From Pedococcus dokdonensis (GTDB taxonomy: Bacteria; Actinomycetota; Actinomycetes; Actinomycetales; Dermatophilaceae): DNA of 64,000 bases. Under the pieces are notes generated by a model. It had not been told where the DNA came from. It ran no database searches and was given only the letters and a program-made list of their open reading frames with translations. A program made the position numbers and the translations under genes. Each line of letters opens with the position of its first letter. The stretch's first letter is position 1. The stretch is from positions 2,790,001 through 2,854,000 of the forward strand of contig NZ_LT629711.1 in NCBI RefSeq assembly GCF_900104525.1. Direction: 5' to 3'. Positions 25,342 through 33,659 of this stretch are shown piece by piece.

Positions 25342-27213
25342 TCAGCCGACGAACTTCACCCCCGAGAAGGTCTTGGCGTAGTCGGGGTACGACGTCTTGG
25401 TCCACGGCGCGTAGATCCGGGTCGAGATGGTGCCGGCGGCCGGGTCGATGTCGAGCAGTCGCACCGGGTTGCTCGTCTTGTCGTGGAAGCACTGCAGGAA
25501 CGAGTAGACGGTGTTCCCGTGGACGCCGACGTCGGTGCGGGTCGCCTGCACCCCGACGTGTCCGGAGAAGACCATCTTGATGTTCGGGTACTGCGAGACG
25601 AGGTTGTCCCACAGGTACTTCGGTGAGGTGGAGCCGTAACCGCCGTTGTCACCCATGATGCTTCCGTCGCCGCTGAGGTAGGCGTGGGTCTGGATGATCA
25701 CGTTGTGCTGCGGGTGCTCCTCGACCACGGTGCGAGCCCACGACACGACGTCGGGGCGGGCCCACAGCTCGAGGGTCAGCACCAACCAGCGGTGCCCACC
25801 GGCGGAGAAGGTCGAGAAGATGTTGTCGACCTTGCCGGGCTCGTAGGCGCCGCCGACCGAGCCGTAGCGCCCGGCGGTGAAGGTGCCGTTGAACTCCTCG
25901 GTGTGCCGCACCAGGTAGTCGGACCGGCACTCGCTCGCGGGGAAGCGGGTCTTGCACTCCGGGTTGTACATGTAGGCGGAGCCGCCGTAGCCGGTGCTGC
26001 CCTGGACGCCGTTCCAGCCCACCGCCCGGGTGTCGTGGTTGCCGATCGCCATGGCGTAGGGGAGCCCAGCGTCCTGGATGGTCTGCATCGCGGTGCTCGC
26101 GACCTGGAACTGCGACGGCACCAGCCAGCCCCAGTTGGTGACGTCGCCGGAGCTGCCGACGAACTTCAGGTCGAGGTCGTCCTTGTTCTCGGCGAGCCAG
26201 CGGGTGCGCTGCTCGAACCGGTCGTAGTAGGGACCGGCGGAGGTCTCGTCCTGGGTGTCGGGGAGCCAGGCGAGGCCGAAGCTGCCGTCCGGGGTCGGGT
26301 CGGGCGGCAGCGGTGGGGTCGTGGTGGTGGTCGTCGTCGGCGGCGTGGTCGTCGTGGTGGTGGTCGTGGGCTGCGTGGTCGTCGTCGACGTGGTCGTGGT
26401 GGTGGGCTGCGTGGTGGTGGTCGGCGGGACCGTGGTGGTGGTCGTCGTCGACGTGGTCGTGGTGGTGGGCTGCGTGGTCGGGGTCAGTGTCGTCGTGGTG
26501 GTGGGGTCGGTGATCGTCGTCGTGGGGACCGTCGTCGTGCTGGTCGAGCTCGAGCTGCTGGTCGTGCTGGTGCTGCTCGTGGGGGTGGAGGGTGTCGCGG
26601 TCGGCAGCGTGGAGGTGCTGGTGGGCGGGGTCACCGGGTCGGGGGCCGCCGCCCAGTAGCTCGGACCGAGGTCCTTCCAGCCCTGCGCCACGAGCGCGGC
26701 CTTGCCCTCCGCGGTCGCCGCAGTGCGGTGCCGGATGCCGTTGACGAAGGTGTGCACCGCGACGCACCCGAGCCGCCGTCCGGCCGAGGCGTAGAACCAG
26801 GTGCCCTGGTCGCGGTAGCCGGACGCCACGACGGCGTCCAGCTCGGGCCCGGCGGGCAGCATGCGGAAGTCGGCACCACCGGGCTTGTAGAGCCGGTGGA
26901 TGCCGACGAGACCGCGGCGCGAGTCCCACGCGGCCTTGTAGACGACCCCCGGGTCGACGGTGTAGCCGTACCGCTGCGCGGCGTTGTCGGCCTCCTGCTT
27001 CCAGGTGGTGTCGATCGACAGGGAGGTCTCCGGGTTGACCCGCTGCAGCACGGGGACGGTCATCGCCCCACAGCTCACCGAGTCGGCCCAGGCCGGTGCC
27101 GTCAGCCCCGCCAGCAGCGACGCTCCGACCAGTCCCAGGGCCATCCCGCGGCGGATGCGGCGGAGACGACGGACCCTGCGGGCACGGTGGATCCGGCTGA
27201 CGTGACGACCCAT
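25342..27213 (-). CDS. Secreted metallophosphoesterase 1 with N-terminal repeat-like domain and Thr-rich linker
   Basis: The 623-residue product begins with a very Arg-rich n-region and a signal peptide ending near APAWA. An N-terminal domain (about 45-200; RLYKPGGADFRM and GYRDQGTWFYASAGRR) resembles DUF5648-like lectin-type modules. A low-complexity Thr/Ser/Pro linker follows (about 210-320), then a calcineurin-like phosphoesterase: LPDTQDE, GSSGDVTNWG, AIGNHDTRA, QTHAYLSGDG and FSGHVGVQ. It is extracellular; its substrate is unknown. Two shorter paralogues lie at 27826 and 29069. ATG 27213 follows AGAGG. Confidence 0.87.
   Translation of the reverse strand: MGRHVSRIHRARRVRRLRRIRRGMALGLVGASLLAGLTAPAWADSVSCGAMTVPVLQRVNPETSLSIDTTWKQEADNAAQRYGYTVDPGVVYKAAWDSRRGLVGIHRLYKPGGADFRMLPAGPELDAVVASGYRDQGTWFYASAGRRLGCVAVHTFVNGIRHRTAATAEGKAALVAQGWKDLGPSYWAAAPDPVTPPTSTSTLPTATPSTPTSSTSTTSSSSSTSTTTVPTTTITDPTTTTTLTPTTQPTTTTTSTTTTTTVPPTTTTQPTTTTTSTTTTQPTTTTTTTTPPTTTTTTTPPLPPDPTPDGSFGLAWLPDTQDETSAGPYYDRFEQRTRWLAENKDDLDLKFVGSSGDVTNWGWLVPSQFQVASTAMQTIQDAGLPYAMAIGNHDTRAVGWNGVQGSTGYGGSAYMYNPECKTRFPASECRSDYLVRHTEEFNGTFTAGRYGSVGGAYEPGKVDNIFSTFSAGGHRWLVLTLELWARPDVVSWARTVVEEHPQHNVIIQTHAYLSGDGSIMGDNGGYGSTSPKYLWDNLVSQYPNIKMVFSGHVGVQATRTDVGVHGNTVYSFLQCFHDKTSNPVRLLDIDPAAGTISTRIYAPWTKTSYPDYAKTFSGVKFVG
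26290..26630. repeat. Low-complexity Thr-codon repeat inside metallophosphoesterase 1
   Basis: On the plus strand this reads as GTG/GTC runs; on the coding strand they are ACC/ACG codons of the Thr-rich linker, with near-duplicate blocks such as TTTTSTTTTTTVPP and TTTTTSTTTTQP. Such tracts change length easily by slippage. Confidence 0.8.
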
Positions 27214-27300
27214 TTCACACACCTCTCGGAGCACAAGTTTTCGAGGAGTATCACGAAATGGTCACGATGGGGACCCCCACAAGGGTGATTTCCCGGGACC

Positions 27301-27306
27301 TACCAT
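27301..27306 (+). promoter_or_regulatory. -10 box for leaderless YbaK-like gene
   Basis: TACCAT ends 6 nt before ATG 27313. Confidence 0.5.
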
Positions 27307-27312
27307 GACGAC

Positions 27313-27822
27313 ATGACCGACGAGGCCACACCCACCGAAGGCGAACAGCGGGCTTCGGCAGCACTCGCAGCAAGCGGCATCGAGCACCGGATCACCCGGC
27401 ACGGTCGGGTCGGCTCGCTGGAGGAAGCCGCCGCCGCCCGGGGTGTCGAGCCCCGCGACATCATCAAGACCCTCGTGGTGCGCCGGGCCGAGGACGACTA
27501 CCTGTTCGTGCTGGTGCCGGGCGGCAGGGAGATCTCCTGGCCCAAGCTGCGCGCCCTGCTCGGCGTGAACCGGATGTCGATGCCCGATGCGACCGTGGCC
27601 AGGCAGGTGACGGGCTACGAGCGGGGCACGATCACGCCGTTCGGCTCGACCACCCCCCTCCCCGTGGTGGCCGACGCCACCGTCACGGGCCGCCTGGTGT
27701 CGATCGGGGCCGGGGCACACGGCGTGGCCGCGACCGCCCAGGCCGACGACGTGGTGCGCGCCCTCGGCGCCGAGGTCGCCGACGTCACGGACCTCACCGA
27801 GGTCAGCGGGTCTGGAGGCTGA
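27313..27822 (+). CDS. YbaK/ProX-type aminoacyl-tRNA deacylase domain protein
   Basis: A 169-residue single-domain protein: SGIEHRITRHGRVGSLEEAA, the conserved Lys in DIIKTLVVR, then YLFVLVPGGREISWPKLRAL and GYERGTITPFGS. The family hydrolyses mischarged tRNA such as Cys-tRNA(Pro). It is the only plus-strand gene within the 21.4-38 kb minus-strand block, is divergent from metallophosphoesterase 1, and ends 3 bp from the stop of metallophosphoesterase 2. Confidence 0.88.
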   Translation: MTDEATPTEGEQRASAALAASGIEHRITRHGRVGSLEEAAAARGVEPRDIIKTLVVRRAEDDYLFVLVPGGREISWPKLRALLGVNRMSMPDATVARQVTGYERGTITPFGSTTPLPVVADATVTGRLVSIGAGAHGVAATAQADDVVRALGAEVADVTDLTEVSGSGG

Positions 27823-27825
27823 CGC

Positions 27826-28950
27826 CTAGGGGCGCGCCCACCGCATGCCGGTGATCGTCGCCGAGTACGGGTAGACCTCCTCGACGTCCTGCTGCCCCAC
27901 CGGTCTCGAGCGGTCGAAGCTCGACCGCACCTGGGTCGTGATGGTGCCCTTCGCGGTGTCGACGGTGACGATGCGGACCGGGTTGGTGTCGGGCGCGTGC
28001 ATGGCCTGGAGGAACATCGCGACCGGGTGCCCGTCCGCCGCGGGGGTGGAGCCGGAGACGACCTGACCGGTGTGCCCCGAGAAGGTCATGACGACGTTGG
28101 GGTAGCCCTTGAGCGCGTCCCACAGCTGCGTCGGGGTGGTCGCCCCGTAGCCGCCGTTGGTCGTCGAGATCGACCCGTCGCCTTCGAGGAACATGTGGGT
28201 CAGGACGATGACGTTGTGGTGCGGGTGCGAGGCCACGACCTGCTTCGCCCAGTCGACGATGCCCGGCCTGGGCCAGATCTCGAGGCTGAGGACCAGCCAG
28301 TCGTCCCCACCGGCCCGGAAGGTGCGGAAGCCGTTGTCGGAGCGGCCGGGCTCCGCCAGCCCTTCGAAGCCGAAGTAGGACGGCGGGTAGTAGGTGTTCC
28401 AGAGCGTGGTGTCGCGCACCGTCACCGCGGTGTCCGCGCCGGGACAGGCCGACCCGCCCTCGCAGACCGCCGCGGTGTCGTGGTTGCCGGGGGCGGCGAT
28501 GAACGGGATCCCGGCAGCCGCGAGCGCCCTGAACCGCGTGCTCATGCTGACCCACTGCTGGTGGTCGGGGGTGTCCCAGTCCTGCACGTCCCCGCTGTGC
28601 AGCACCCACTGCAGGTTGAGCTGCCCACGGTGCGCGACCAGCCACGCGTTGCGCTTGTCGGTGCGCGGGTCGTCGGCCCGCACCTCGGGCTGGGTGTCGG
28701 GGATGACCGCGAACGAGAACGTCGTCGCCGGGTCCTCGACCGCGGGCAGCGGCTCCGCGGTCGGCTCCGTCGTCGGCTCCGGCGTCGGGGCGGCACCCGT
28801 GGTCGGTGTGATCGCCGTGCTCGCCGGTGGTGGGCTGCTGGCCGGGGCGGGCGAGCGGGTCGGCGTCGTGCAACCGGCCAGCGACCCGACGAGGGCGCAC
28901 ACCACGGCACCGCGAGCGAGAAGCCCTCGCCCCACCGCCCTGCGCCCCAT
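27826..28950 (-). CDS. Lipoprotein metallophosphoesterase 2
   Basis: The 374-residue product has a lipoprotein signal ending in the lipobox LAGC (Cys about 27), a Pro/Thr-rich spacer (about 30-72) and a calcineurin-like phosphoesterase domain: FAVIPDTQPEVRADDPRTDK, VLHSGDVQDWDTPDH, APGNHDTAAVCEGG, LTHMFLEGDGSI and TFSGHTGQVVSG. The paired cysteines in AVCEGGSACPGAD probably form a disulfide and are shared with the gene at 29069. It is surface-anchored with unknown substrate. It ends 3 bp from the convergent YbaK gene. Confidence 0.87.
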   Translation of the reverse strand: MGRRAVGRGLLARGAVVCALVGSLAGCTTPTRSPAPASSPPPASTAITPTTGAAPTPEPTTEPTAEPLPAVEDPATTFSFAVIPDTQPEVRADDPRTDKRNAWLVAHRGQLNLQWVLHSGDVQDWDTPDHQQWVSMSTRFRALAAAGIPFIAAPGNHDTAAVCEGGSACPGADTAVTVRDTTLWNTYYPPSYFGFEGLAEPGRSDNGFRTFRAGGDDWLVLSLEIWPRPGIVDWAKQVVASHPHHNVIVLTHMFLEGDGSISTTNGGYGATTPTQLWDALKGYPNVVMTFSGHTGQVVSGSTPAADGHPVAMFLQAMHAPDTNPVRIVTVDTAKGTITTQVRSSFDRSRPVGQQDVEEVYPYSATITGMRWARP

Positions 28951-28992
28951 CGACAGTCACCTCACGCCGTCGCACCGCCCCGTGCCTCGAGC

Positions 28993-29021
28993 GTATGCCG
29001 GGTGGCCACCACCCGGCATAC
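28993..29021 (-). terminator. Perfect 13-bp-stem hairpin downstream of metallophosphoesterase 3
   Basis: GTATGCCGGGTGG and CCACCCGGCATAC pair perfectly around a 3-nt loop in the spacer between the 29069 gene and the start of the 28950 gene. This gives each paralogue its own transcript end. The arms are built on the recurrent GTATGCCG word. Confidence 0.75.
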
Positions 29022-29068
29022 GTCGTCCGGTGGAGGACCGGATCTCCCGCGACGGGGAGGCGACGCGG

Positions 29069-30178
29069 TCAGCGCACCCAGCGCATGTTCGTGATGGTGG
29101 AGGTGTAGGGGTGGATCGTGACCACGTCCTGCCGGCCGACCGGCTTCGAGGCGTCGTAGTTGGACCTGATCTGGGTGCGAAGGGTGCGCTTGACGACGTC
29201 GACCGTGACGATCCGCACCGGGTTGGTGTAGCGGGCGTGCATGGCCTGCAGGAAGGTCGCCACCTTGTGCCCGTCGACCCCGCGGGCGGCGATCGAGGAG
29301 TTGATGACCTGGCCGACGTGACCACTGAAGACCATGACCACGTTGGGGTAGTCGTCGAGGGCAGCCCACAGGACCTTGGGCGAGGTCGCGCCGTAGCCCC
29401 CGGTGCTGGTGGAGACCGTGCCGGTGGAGGTGAGGAAGGCGTGCGTCACGACGATGACGTTGTGGTGCGGGTGCGTGGCGACGACGCTGCGCGCCCAGGA
29501 GACCACCCCGGCGCGCGGCCACAGCTCGAGGTCGAGCACCAGCCACCTCAGTCCACCCGCGGAGAAGGTGCGCCAGCCGTTGTCGGACTTGCCGGCCTCG
29601 TACACCCCCTGCATCCCGAAGCGGGATGGTGGGTAGTACGCGTTCCAGGTGGTGGTGTCGCGGAGCGTGACGCTGGTCGGGGCCCCCGGGCACGCGGAGC
29701 CGCCGGGGCACACCGCGGCGGTGTCGTGGTTCCCGGGTGCGGCGAGGAACGGCAGCCCGGCCGTCGTGAGAGCGCTCAGCCGCGTGCTCGTGGTGGCGAA
29801 CTGCTCGTGCCCCGGGGTGTCCCAGTTCTGCAGGTCGCCACTGTGCAGCACCCAGCGCAGGTCGAGCCTGGCGCGGTTCTGCACCAGCCACGAGATCCGC
29901 TTGGCCATGCGCGGGTCGCTGCTCACCACCTCGTCCTGGGTGTCCGGCATGACGGCGAAGGAGAAGACGGTGTCGACGGAAGCCGCCCGGGCCGGGGCCG
30001 GCGGGACCAGCGCGCCCGGTCTGAGCACGGCCGGGTCACCCGGGGGCGGGACCACCGCGGCCGGGGCCAGGACCGCCCCGGCCGGTGCGCCGGCAGCCGA
30101 GCCCTCGACCGTCATGGGCGAGAGGCCGACGGCGACCAGGGCACCCAGCACGAATCTTGTCTTCCGGCCCGGTTGCAC
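29069..30178 (-). CDS. Secreted metallophosphoesterase 3
   Basis: The 369-residue product starts at GTG 30178 behind GGGAGGAC, has a hydrophobic signal segment (RFVLGALVAVGLSPMTV, about 6-25) and a Pro/Ala-rich spacer. Its catalytic domain is closely similar to its neighbour: FAVMPDTQDEVVSSDPRM, VLHSGDLQNWDTPGHEQ, APGNHDTAAVCPGGSACPG, THAFLTSTGTVS and FSGHVGQVINS. No lipobox cysteine is apparent, so it is probably secreted. It lies 79 bp downstream of hutU on the same strand. Confidence 0.87.
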   Translation of the reverse strand: MQPGRKTRFVLGALVAVGLSPMTVEGSAAGAPAGAVLAPAAVVPPPGDPAVLRPGALVPPAPARAASVDTVFSFAVMPDTQDEVVSSDPRMAKRISWLVQNRARLDLRWVLHSGDLQNWDTPGHEQFATTSTRLSALTTAGLPFLAAPGNHDTAAVCPGGSACPGAPTSVTLRDTTTWNAYYPPSRFGMQGVYEAGKSDNGWRTFSAGGLRWLVLDLELWPRAGVVSWARSVVATHPHHNVIVVTHAFLTSTGTVSTSTGGYGATSPKVLWAALDDYPNVVMVFSGHVGQVINSSIAARGVDGHKVATFLQAMHARYTNPVRIVTVDVVKRTLRTQIRSNYDASKPVGRQDVVTIHPYTSTITNMRWVR

Positions 30179-30257
30179 ACGTCCTCCCACCGTTGCCCCT
30201 GTTTGTTCGTTGTACTCCTCTGGGGGGCGTGGCGGCAACCGGTCCTGCCGGGGTGGG

Positions 30258-31916
30258 TCAGCCCTCGCGCATCGGGATGCGGACGCCCTGCTCCTGCGCG
30301 GTTCGCTCGGCGATCTCGTAGCCGGCGTCCACGTGCCGGATGACACCCATCGCCGGGTCGTTGGTGAGCACCCGCGCGAGCTTCTGGGCGGCGAGCTCGG
30401 TGCCGTCGGCGAGCGAGACCTGACCAGCGTGCAGCGACCGCCCGATGCCGACGCCGCCGCCGTGGTGGATCGAGACCCAGCTGGCGCCCGAGCTGGTGTT
30501 GACGAGCGCGTTCAGCAGCGGCCAGTCGGCGATCGCGTCCGAGCCGTCGAGCATGGCCTCGGTCTCGCGGTAGGGGCTCGCGACGGACCCCGTGTCGAGG
30601 TGGTCGCGACCGATCACGATCGGGGCGCTCACCTCGCCGGTGCGGACCAGCTCGTTGAAGGCGAGGCCGGCCTTGTCGCGCTCGCCCTGACCGAGCCAGC
30701 AGATCCGGGCGGGCAGGCCCTGGAAGGCGATCCGCTCCTGGGCGCCCTTGATCCACTTGTGCAGTCGCTCGTTGTCCGGGAAGAGGTCGAGCACGGCGCG
30801 GTCGGTCGCGGCGATGTCCTTCGGGTCACCGGACAGGGCGGCCCAGCGGAACGGGCCCTTGCCCTCGCAGAACAGGGGGCGGATGTAGGCCGGGACGAAC
30901 CCCGGGAACTCGAAGGCACGGTCATACCCACCCTGGCGGGCCTCGTCACGGATCGAGTTGCCGTAGTCGAACACCTCGGCACCGGCGTCCTGGAACTCGA
31001 CCATCGCCTGCACGTGCTTGGCCATCGACTCGCGGGCCCGGTCGGTGAACTCCTCCGGCTTCTTCTCCGCGTACTCGTGCCAGTCCCCCAGCTCGATCCC
31101 CTCGGGCAGGTAGGACAGCGGGTCGTGGGCGCTGGTCTGGTCGGTGACGATGTCGATCGGCACCCCGCGGCGCAGCAGCTCGGGGAAGAGCTCGGCCGCG
31201 TTGCCGACCACGCCGACCGACCACGCGCGACGCTCGTTCTTGGCGGCGACGGCCTTCTCGATGGCGTCGTCCAGGGAGTCGGCGACCTCGTCGAGGTAGC
31301 GGTGCTCGACCCGGCGGCGCAACCGGCTCTCGTCGACGTCGACGATGAGGCAGGCCCCCTCGTTGAGGGTGACGGCGAGCGGCTGCGCGCCACCCATGCC
31401 ACCACACCCGCCGGTGAGGGTGAGGGTGCCGGCGAGGGTGCCGCCGAACTTCTTCTCGGCGATCGCCGCGAACGTCTCGTAGGTGCCCTGGACGATGCCC
31501 TGGGTGCCGATGTAGATCCACGAACCGGCCGTCATCTGCCCGTACATCGTCAGGCCGAGGTGCTCGAGCCGGCGGAACTCCGGCCAGGTCGCCCAGTCAC
31601 CGACCAGGTTGGAGTTGGCGATGAGGACCCGCGGCGCCCACTCGTGGGTCTGCATGACGCCGACCGGGCGACCGCTCTGCACCAACATGGTCTCGTCCTG
31701 CTTGAGGGTGCCGAGGGTGCGCACCATCGCGTCGAACGACTTCCAGTCGCGGGCCGCGCGTCCGGTGCCGCCGTAGACGACCAGGTCGTCGGGTCGCTCG
31801 GCGTTCTCGGGGTCGAGGTTGTTCATCAGCATCCGCAGCGGCGCCTCGGCACCCCAGTGGGTGGTGGAGCTCAGCGAGGTGCCGCGAGGGGCGCGGACGG
31901 GGCGGGCGCCTTCCAT
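30258..31916 (-). CDS. hutU: HutU, urocanate hydratase
   Basis: The 552-residue enzyme is the normal length for urocanase and adds water to urocanate to give imidazolonepropionate, using tightly bound NAD. Characteristic stretches include [68 protein letters not shown] and [22 protein letters not shown] 31916 follows AGGAGA. It is 80 bp behind hutH, with a hairpin in between. Its pathway partners hutF and hutI are about 6 kb further on, beyond the phosphoesterase genes. Confidence 0.96.
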   Translation of the reverse strand: MEGARPVRAPRGTSLSSTTHWGAEAPLRMLMNNLDPENAERPDDLVVYGGTGRAARDWKSFDAMVRTLGTLKQDETMLVQSGRPVGVMQTHEWAPRVLIANSNLVGDWATWPEFRRLEHLGLTMYGQMTAGSWIYIGTQGIVQGTYETFAAIAEKKFGGTLAGTLTLTGGCGGMGGAQPLAVTLNEGACLIVDVDESRLRRRVEHRYLDEVADSLDDAIEKAVAAKNERRAWSVGVVGNAAELFPELLRRGVPIDIVTDQTSAHDPLSYLPEGIELGDWHEYAEKKPEEFTDRARESMAKHVQAMVEFQDAGAEVFDYGNSIRDEARQGGYDRAFEFPGFVPAYIRPLFCEGKGPFRWAALSGDPKDIAATDRAVLDLFPDNERLHKWIKGAQERIAFQGLPARICWLGQGERDKAGLAFNELVRTGEVSAPIVIGRDHLDTGSVASPYRETEAMLDGSDAIADWPLLNALVNTSSGASWVSIHHGGGVGIGRSLHAGQVSLADGTELAAQKLARVLTNDPAMGVIRHVDAGYEIAERTAQEQGVRIPMREG

Positions 31917-31937
31917 GTCGTTCTCCTATCGAGGTTG

Positions 31938-31975
31938 TGTGCCCCAGCGCGGGCAATAGACCGCGCTCAGGCACA
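31938..31975 (-). terminator. Hairpin between hutH and hutU
   Basis: TGTGCC with GGCACA and AGCGCGG with CCGCGCT form a two-part stem around an 8-nt loop in the 80-bp spacer. It may attenuate or process the hutHU transcript. Confidence 0.5.
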
Positions 31976-31996
31976 CGACTGGGGTATGGGGTGGGG

Positions 31997-33562
31997 TCAG
32001 TTGAGGGGGCCGGTGACGGACTCCGCGGCGGCCACTGCCGCACCGCTGGCGACGAGCTGCACGGCCGTCTCGATCTCGGGGGCGAGGAACCGGTCGGTGC
32101 CGGGCTCGGGGGCGCCGGCGGCGCGCAGCGCCGAGACCACGGCCGCGGTGGCGGGAGCCGGGGTGAGCGGGGCCCGCAGGTCGAGCGCCCGCGCCGCCGT
32201 CAGAAGCTCGACGGCCAGCACCCGGGTCAGGCCGTCGACCGAGCGACGCAGCTTGCGCGCCGCCGACCAGCCCATCGACACGTGGTCCTCCTGCATGGCA
32301 CTCGAGGGGATCGAGTCGACCGAGGCCGGGGCGGCGAGCCGCTTCAGCTCGGACACGATCGCGGCCTGGGTGTACTGCGCGATCATGTGGCCGCTGTCGA
32401 CGCCCGGGTCGTCGGCGAGGAACGCGTGCAGGCCGTGGTTGCGCGAGACGTCGAGGAACCGGTCGGTGCGGCGCTCCGAGATCGAGGCCAGGTCGGCGGC
32501 CACGATGGCGAGGAAGTCGAGCACGTAGGCGACCGGGGCCCCGTGGAAGTTGCCGTTGGACTCGACGCGGCCATCGGGGGTGACGACCGGGTTGTCCACG
32601 GCCGACGCGAGCTCGAAACCGGCCACCCGGGCAGCGTGGTCGACGGTGTCGCGCACGCCACCGGCCACCTGCGGCGAGCACCGCAGTGAGTAGGCATCCT
32701 GGACCCGCGTGCAGGCCTCGGGGTCGCGATGGCTGTCGCGGATCGCACTGTCCTGCATGAGCTTTCGCAGGTTCGCTGCAGACAGGGCTTGCCCCGGCTG
32801 GGGGCGGAGGGCGTGCAGGTCTGCCGCGAACACGTCGTCAGTCCCCAGCTGGCCCTCGACGCTCATCGCGGCGGTGATGTCGGCGACCTTGAGGAGCATC
32901 CGGAGGTCGGTGATCGCGAGGACGAGCATCCCGAGCATGCCGTCGGTGCCGTTGATGAGGGCCAGGCCCTCCTTCTCCCGCAGCTCGACGGGCGTGATCC
33001 CGGCCGCGGCGAACGCGTCAGCCGTCTGCATCCGCTCGCCCGCCGCGTCGCGGACGACGCCCTCGCCCATCAGCGCGAGCGCGCAGTGCGACAGCGGGGC
33101 GAGGTCGCCCGAGCAGCCGAGCGAACCGTACTCGTGGACCACCGGGGTGATGCCGGCGTTGAGCACGGCGACGTAGGTCGTCAGCGTCTCCTCGCGGATC
33201 CCCGTCCGGCCGGTCGCGAGGGTCGAGATGCGAAGCAGCATGAGCGCGCGCACCACTTCGCGCTCGATCTCCGCCCCGGACCCGGCCGCGTGGGACCGCA
33301 CCAACGAGCGCTGCAGCTGGGCCCGCAGCTCCACGGGGATGTGTCGGGTGGCGAGCGCGCCGAAGCCGGTCGAGACGCCGTAGTGCGCCACCGTGTCGTC
33401 GGCCAGCGCCTCGATGACCTTGCGGGTCCGGCGCACCTCGGCCAGCGACTCGGCGGAGAGCTCGATGCGGGCGTCGTGACGGGCGACCGCCACGACGTCC
33501 TCGAACGACAGAGGGCCCGTGCCGACGGTGACCGGGGGCGCGGAGGTGGCAGTGGTCGTCAT
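31997..33562 (-). CDS. hutH: HutH, histidine ammonia-lyase
   Basis: The 521-residue enzyme removes ammonia from histidine to give urocanate, the first step of the pathway. The self-forming MIO cofactor comes from the tripeptide at 150-152 in GSLGCSGDLAPLSH; here it is Cys-Ser-Gly where most enzymes have Ala-Ser-Gly, a variation the family signature allows. The catalytic Tyr is in HYGVSTGFG (about 61). ATG 33562 has GGAGG close upstream and also a -10-like TGCAAT 6 nt away. Confidence 0.95.
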   Translation of the reverse strand: MTTTATSAPPVTVGTGPLSFEDVVAVARHDARIELSAESLAEVRRTRKVIEALADDTVAHYGVSTGFGALATRHIPVELRAQLQRSLVRSHAAGSGAEIEREVVRALMLLRISTLATGRTGIREETLTTYVAVLNAGITPVVHEYGSLGCSGDLAPLSHCALALMGEGVVRDAAGERMQTADAFAAAGITPVELREKEGLALINGTDGMLGMLVLAITDLRMLLKVADITAAMSVEGQLGTDDVFAADLHALRPQPGQALSAANLRKLMQDSAIRDSHRDPEACTRVQDAYSLRCSPQVAGGVRDTVDHAARVAGFELASAVDNPVVTPDGRVESNGNFHGAPVAYVLDFLAIVAADLASISERRTDRFLDVSRNHGLHAFLADDPGVDSGHMIAQYTQAAIVSELKRLAAPASVDSIPSSAMQEDHVSMGWSAARKLRRSVDGLTRVLAVELLTAARALDLRAPLTPAPATAAVVSALRAAGAPEPGTDRFLAPEIETAVQLVASGAAVAAAESVTGPLN

Positions 33563-33580
33563 GCCTCCATTGCAGCGGAG

Positions 33581-33615
33581 GTATGCCGCGTGCGCAGCGT
33601 GCGCACCCGGCATAC
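33581..33615 (-). terminator. Hairpin between the aldehyde dehydrogenase operon and hutH
   Basis: Arms of 16 bp at 33581-33596 (GTATGCCGCGTGCGCA) and 33600-33615 pair with one mismatch around GCG. It ends the five-gene operon and separates it from hutH, and again uses GTATGCCG arms. Confidence 0.75.
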
Positions 33616-33659
33616 CGTCTCGGATGCGAGACGTCGCGCGGGCCGACTGGTCGTGCGGG

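Noticed and set aside
26255..26659. Valine-rich protein on the plus strand
   Set aside because: It is the antisense shadow of the Thr-rich linker of the phosphoesterase gene.
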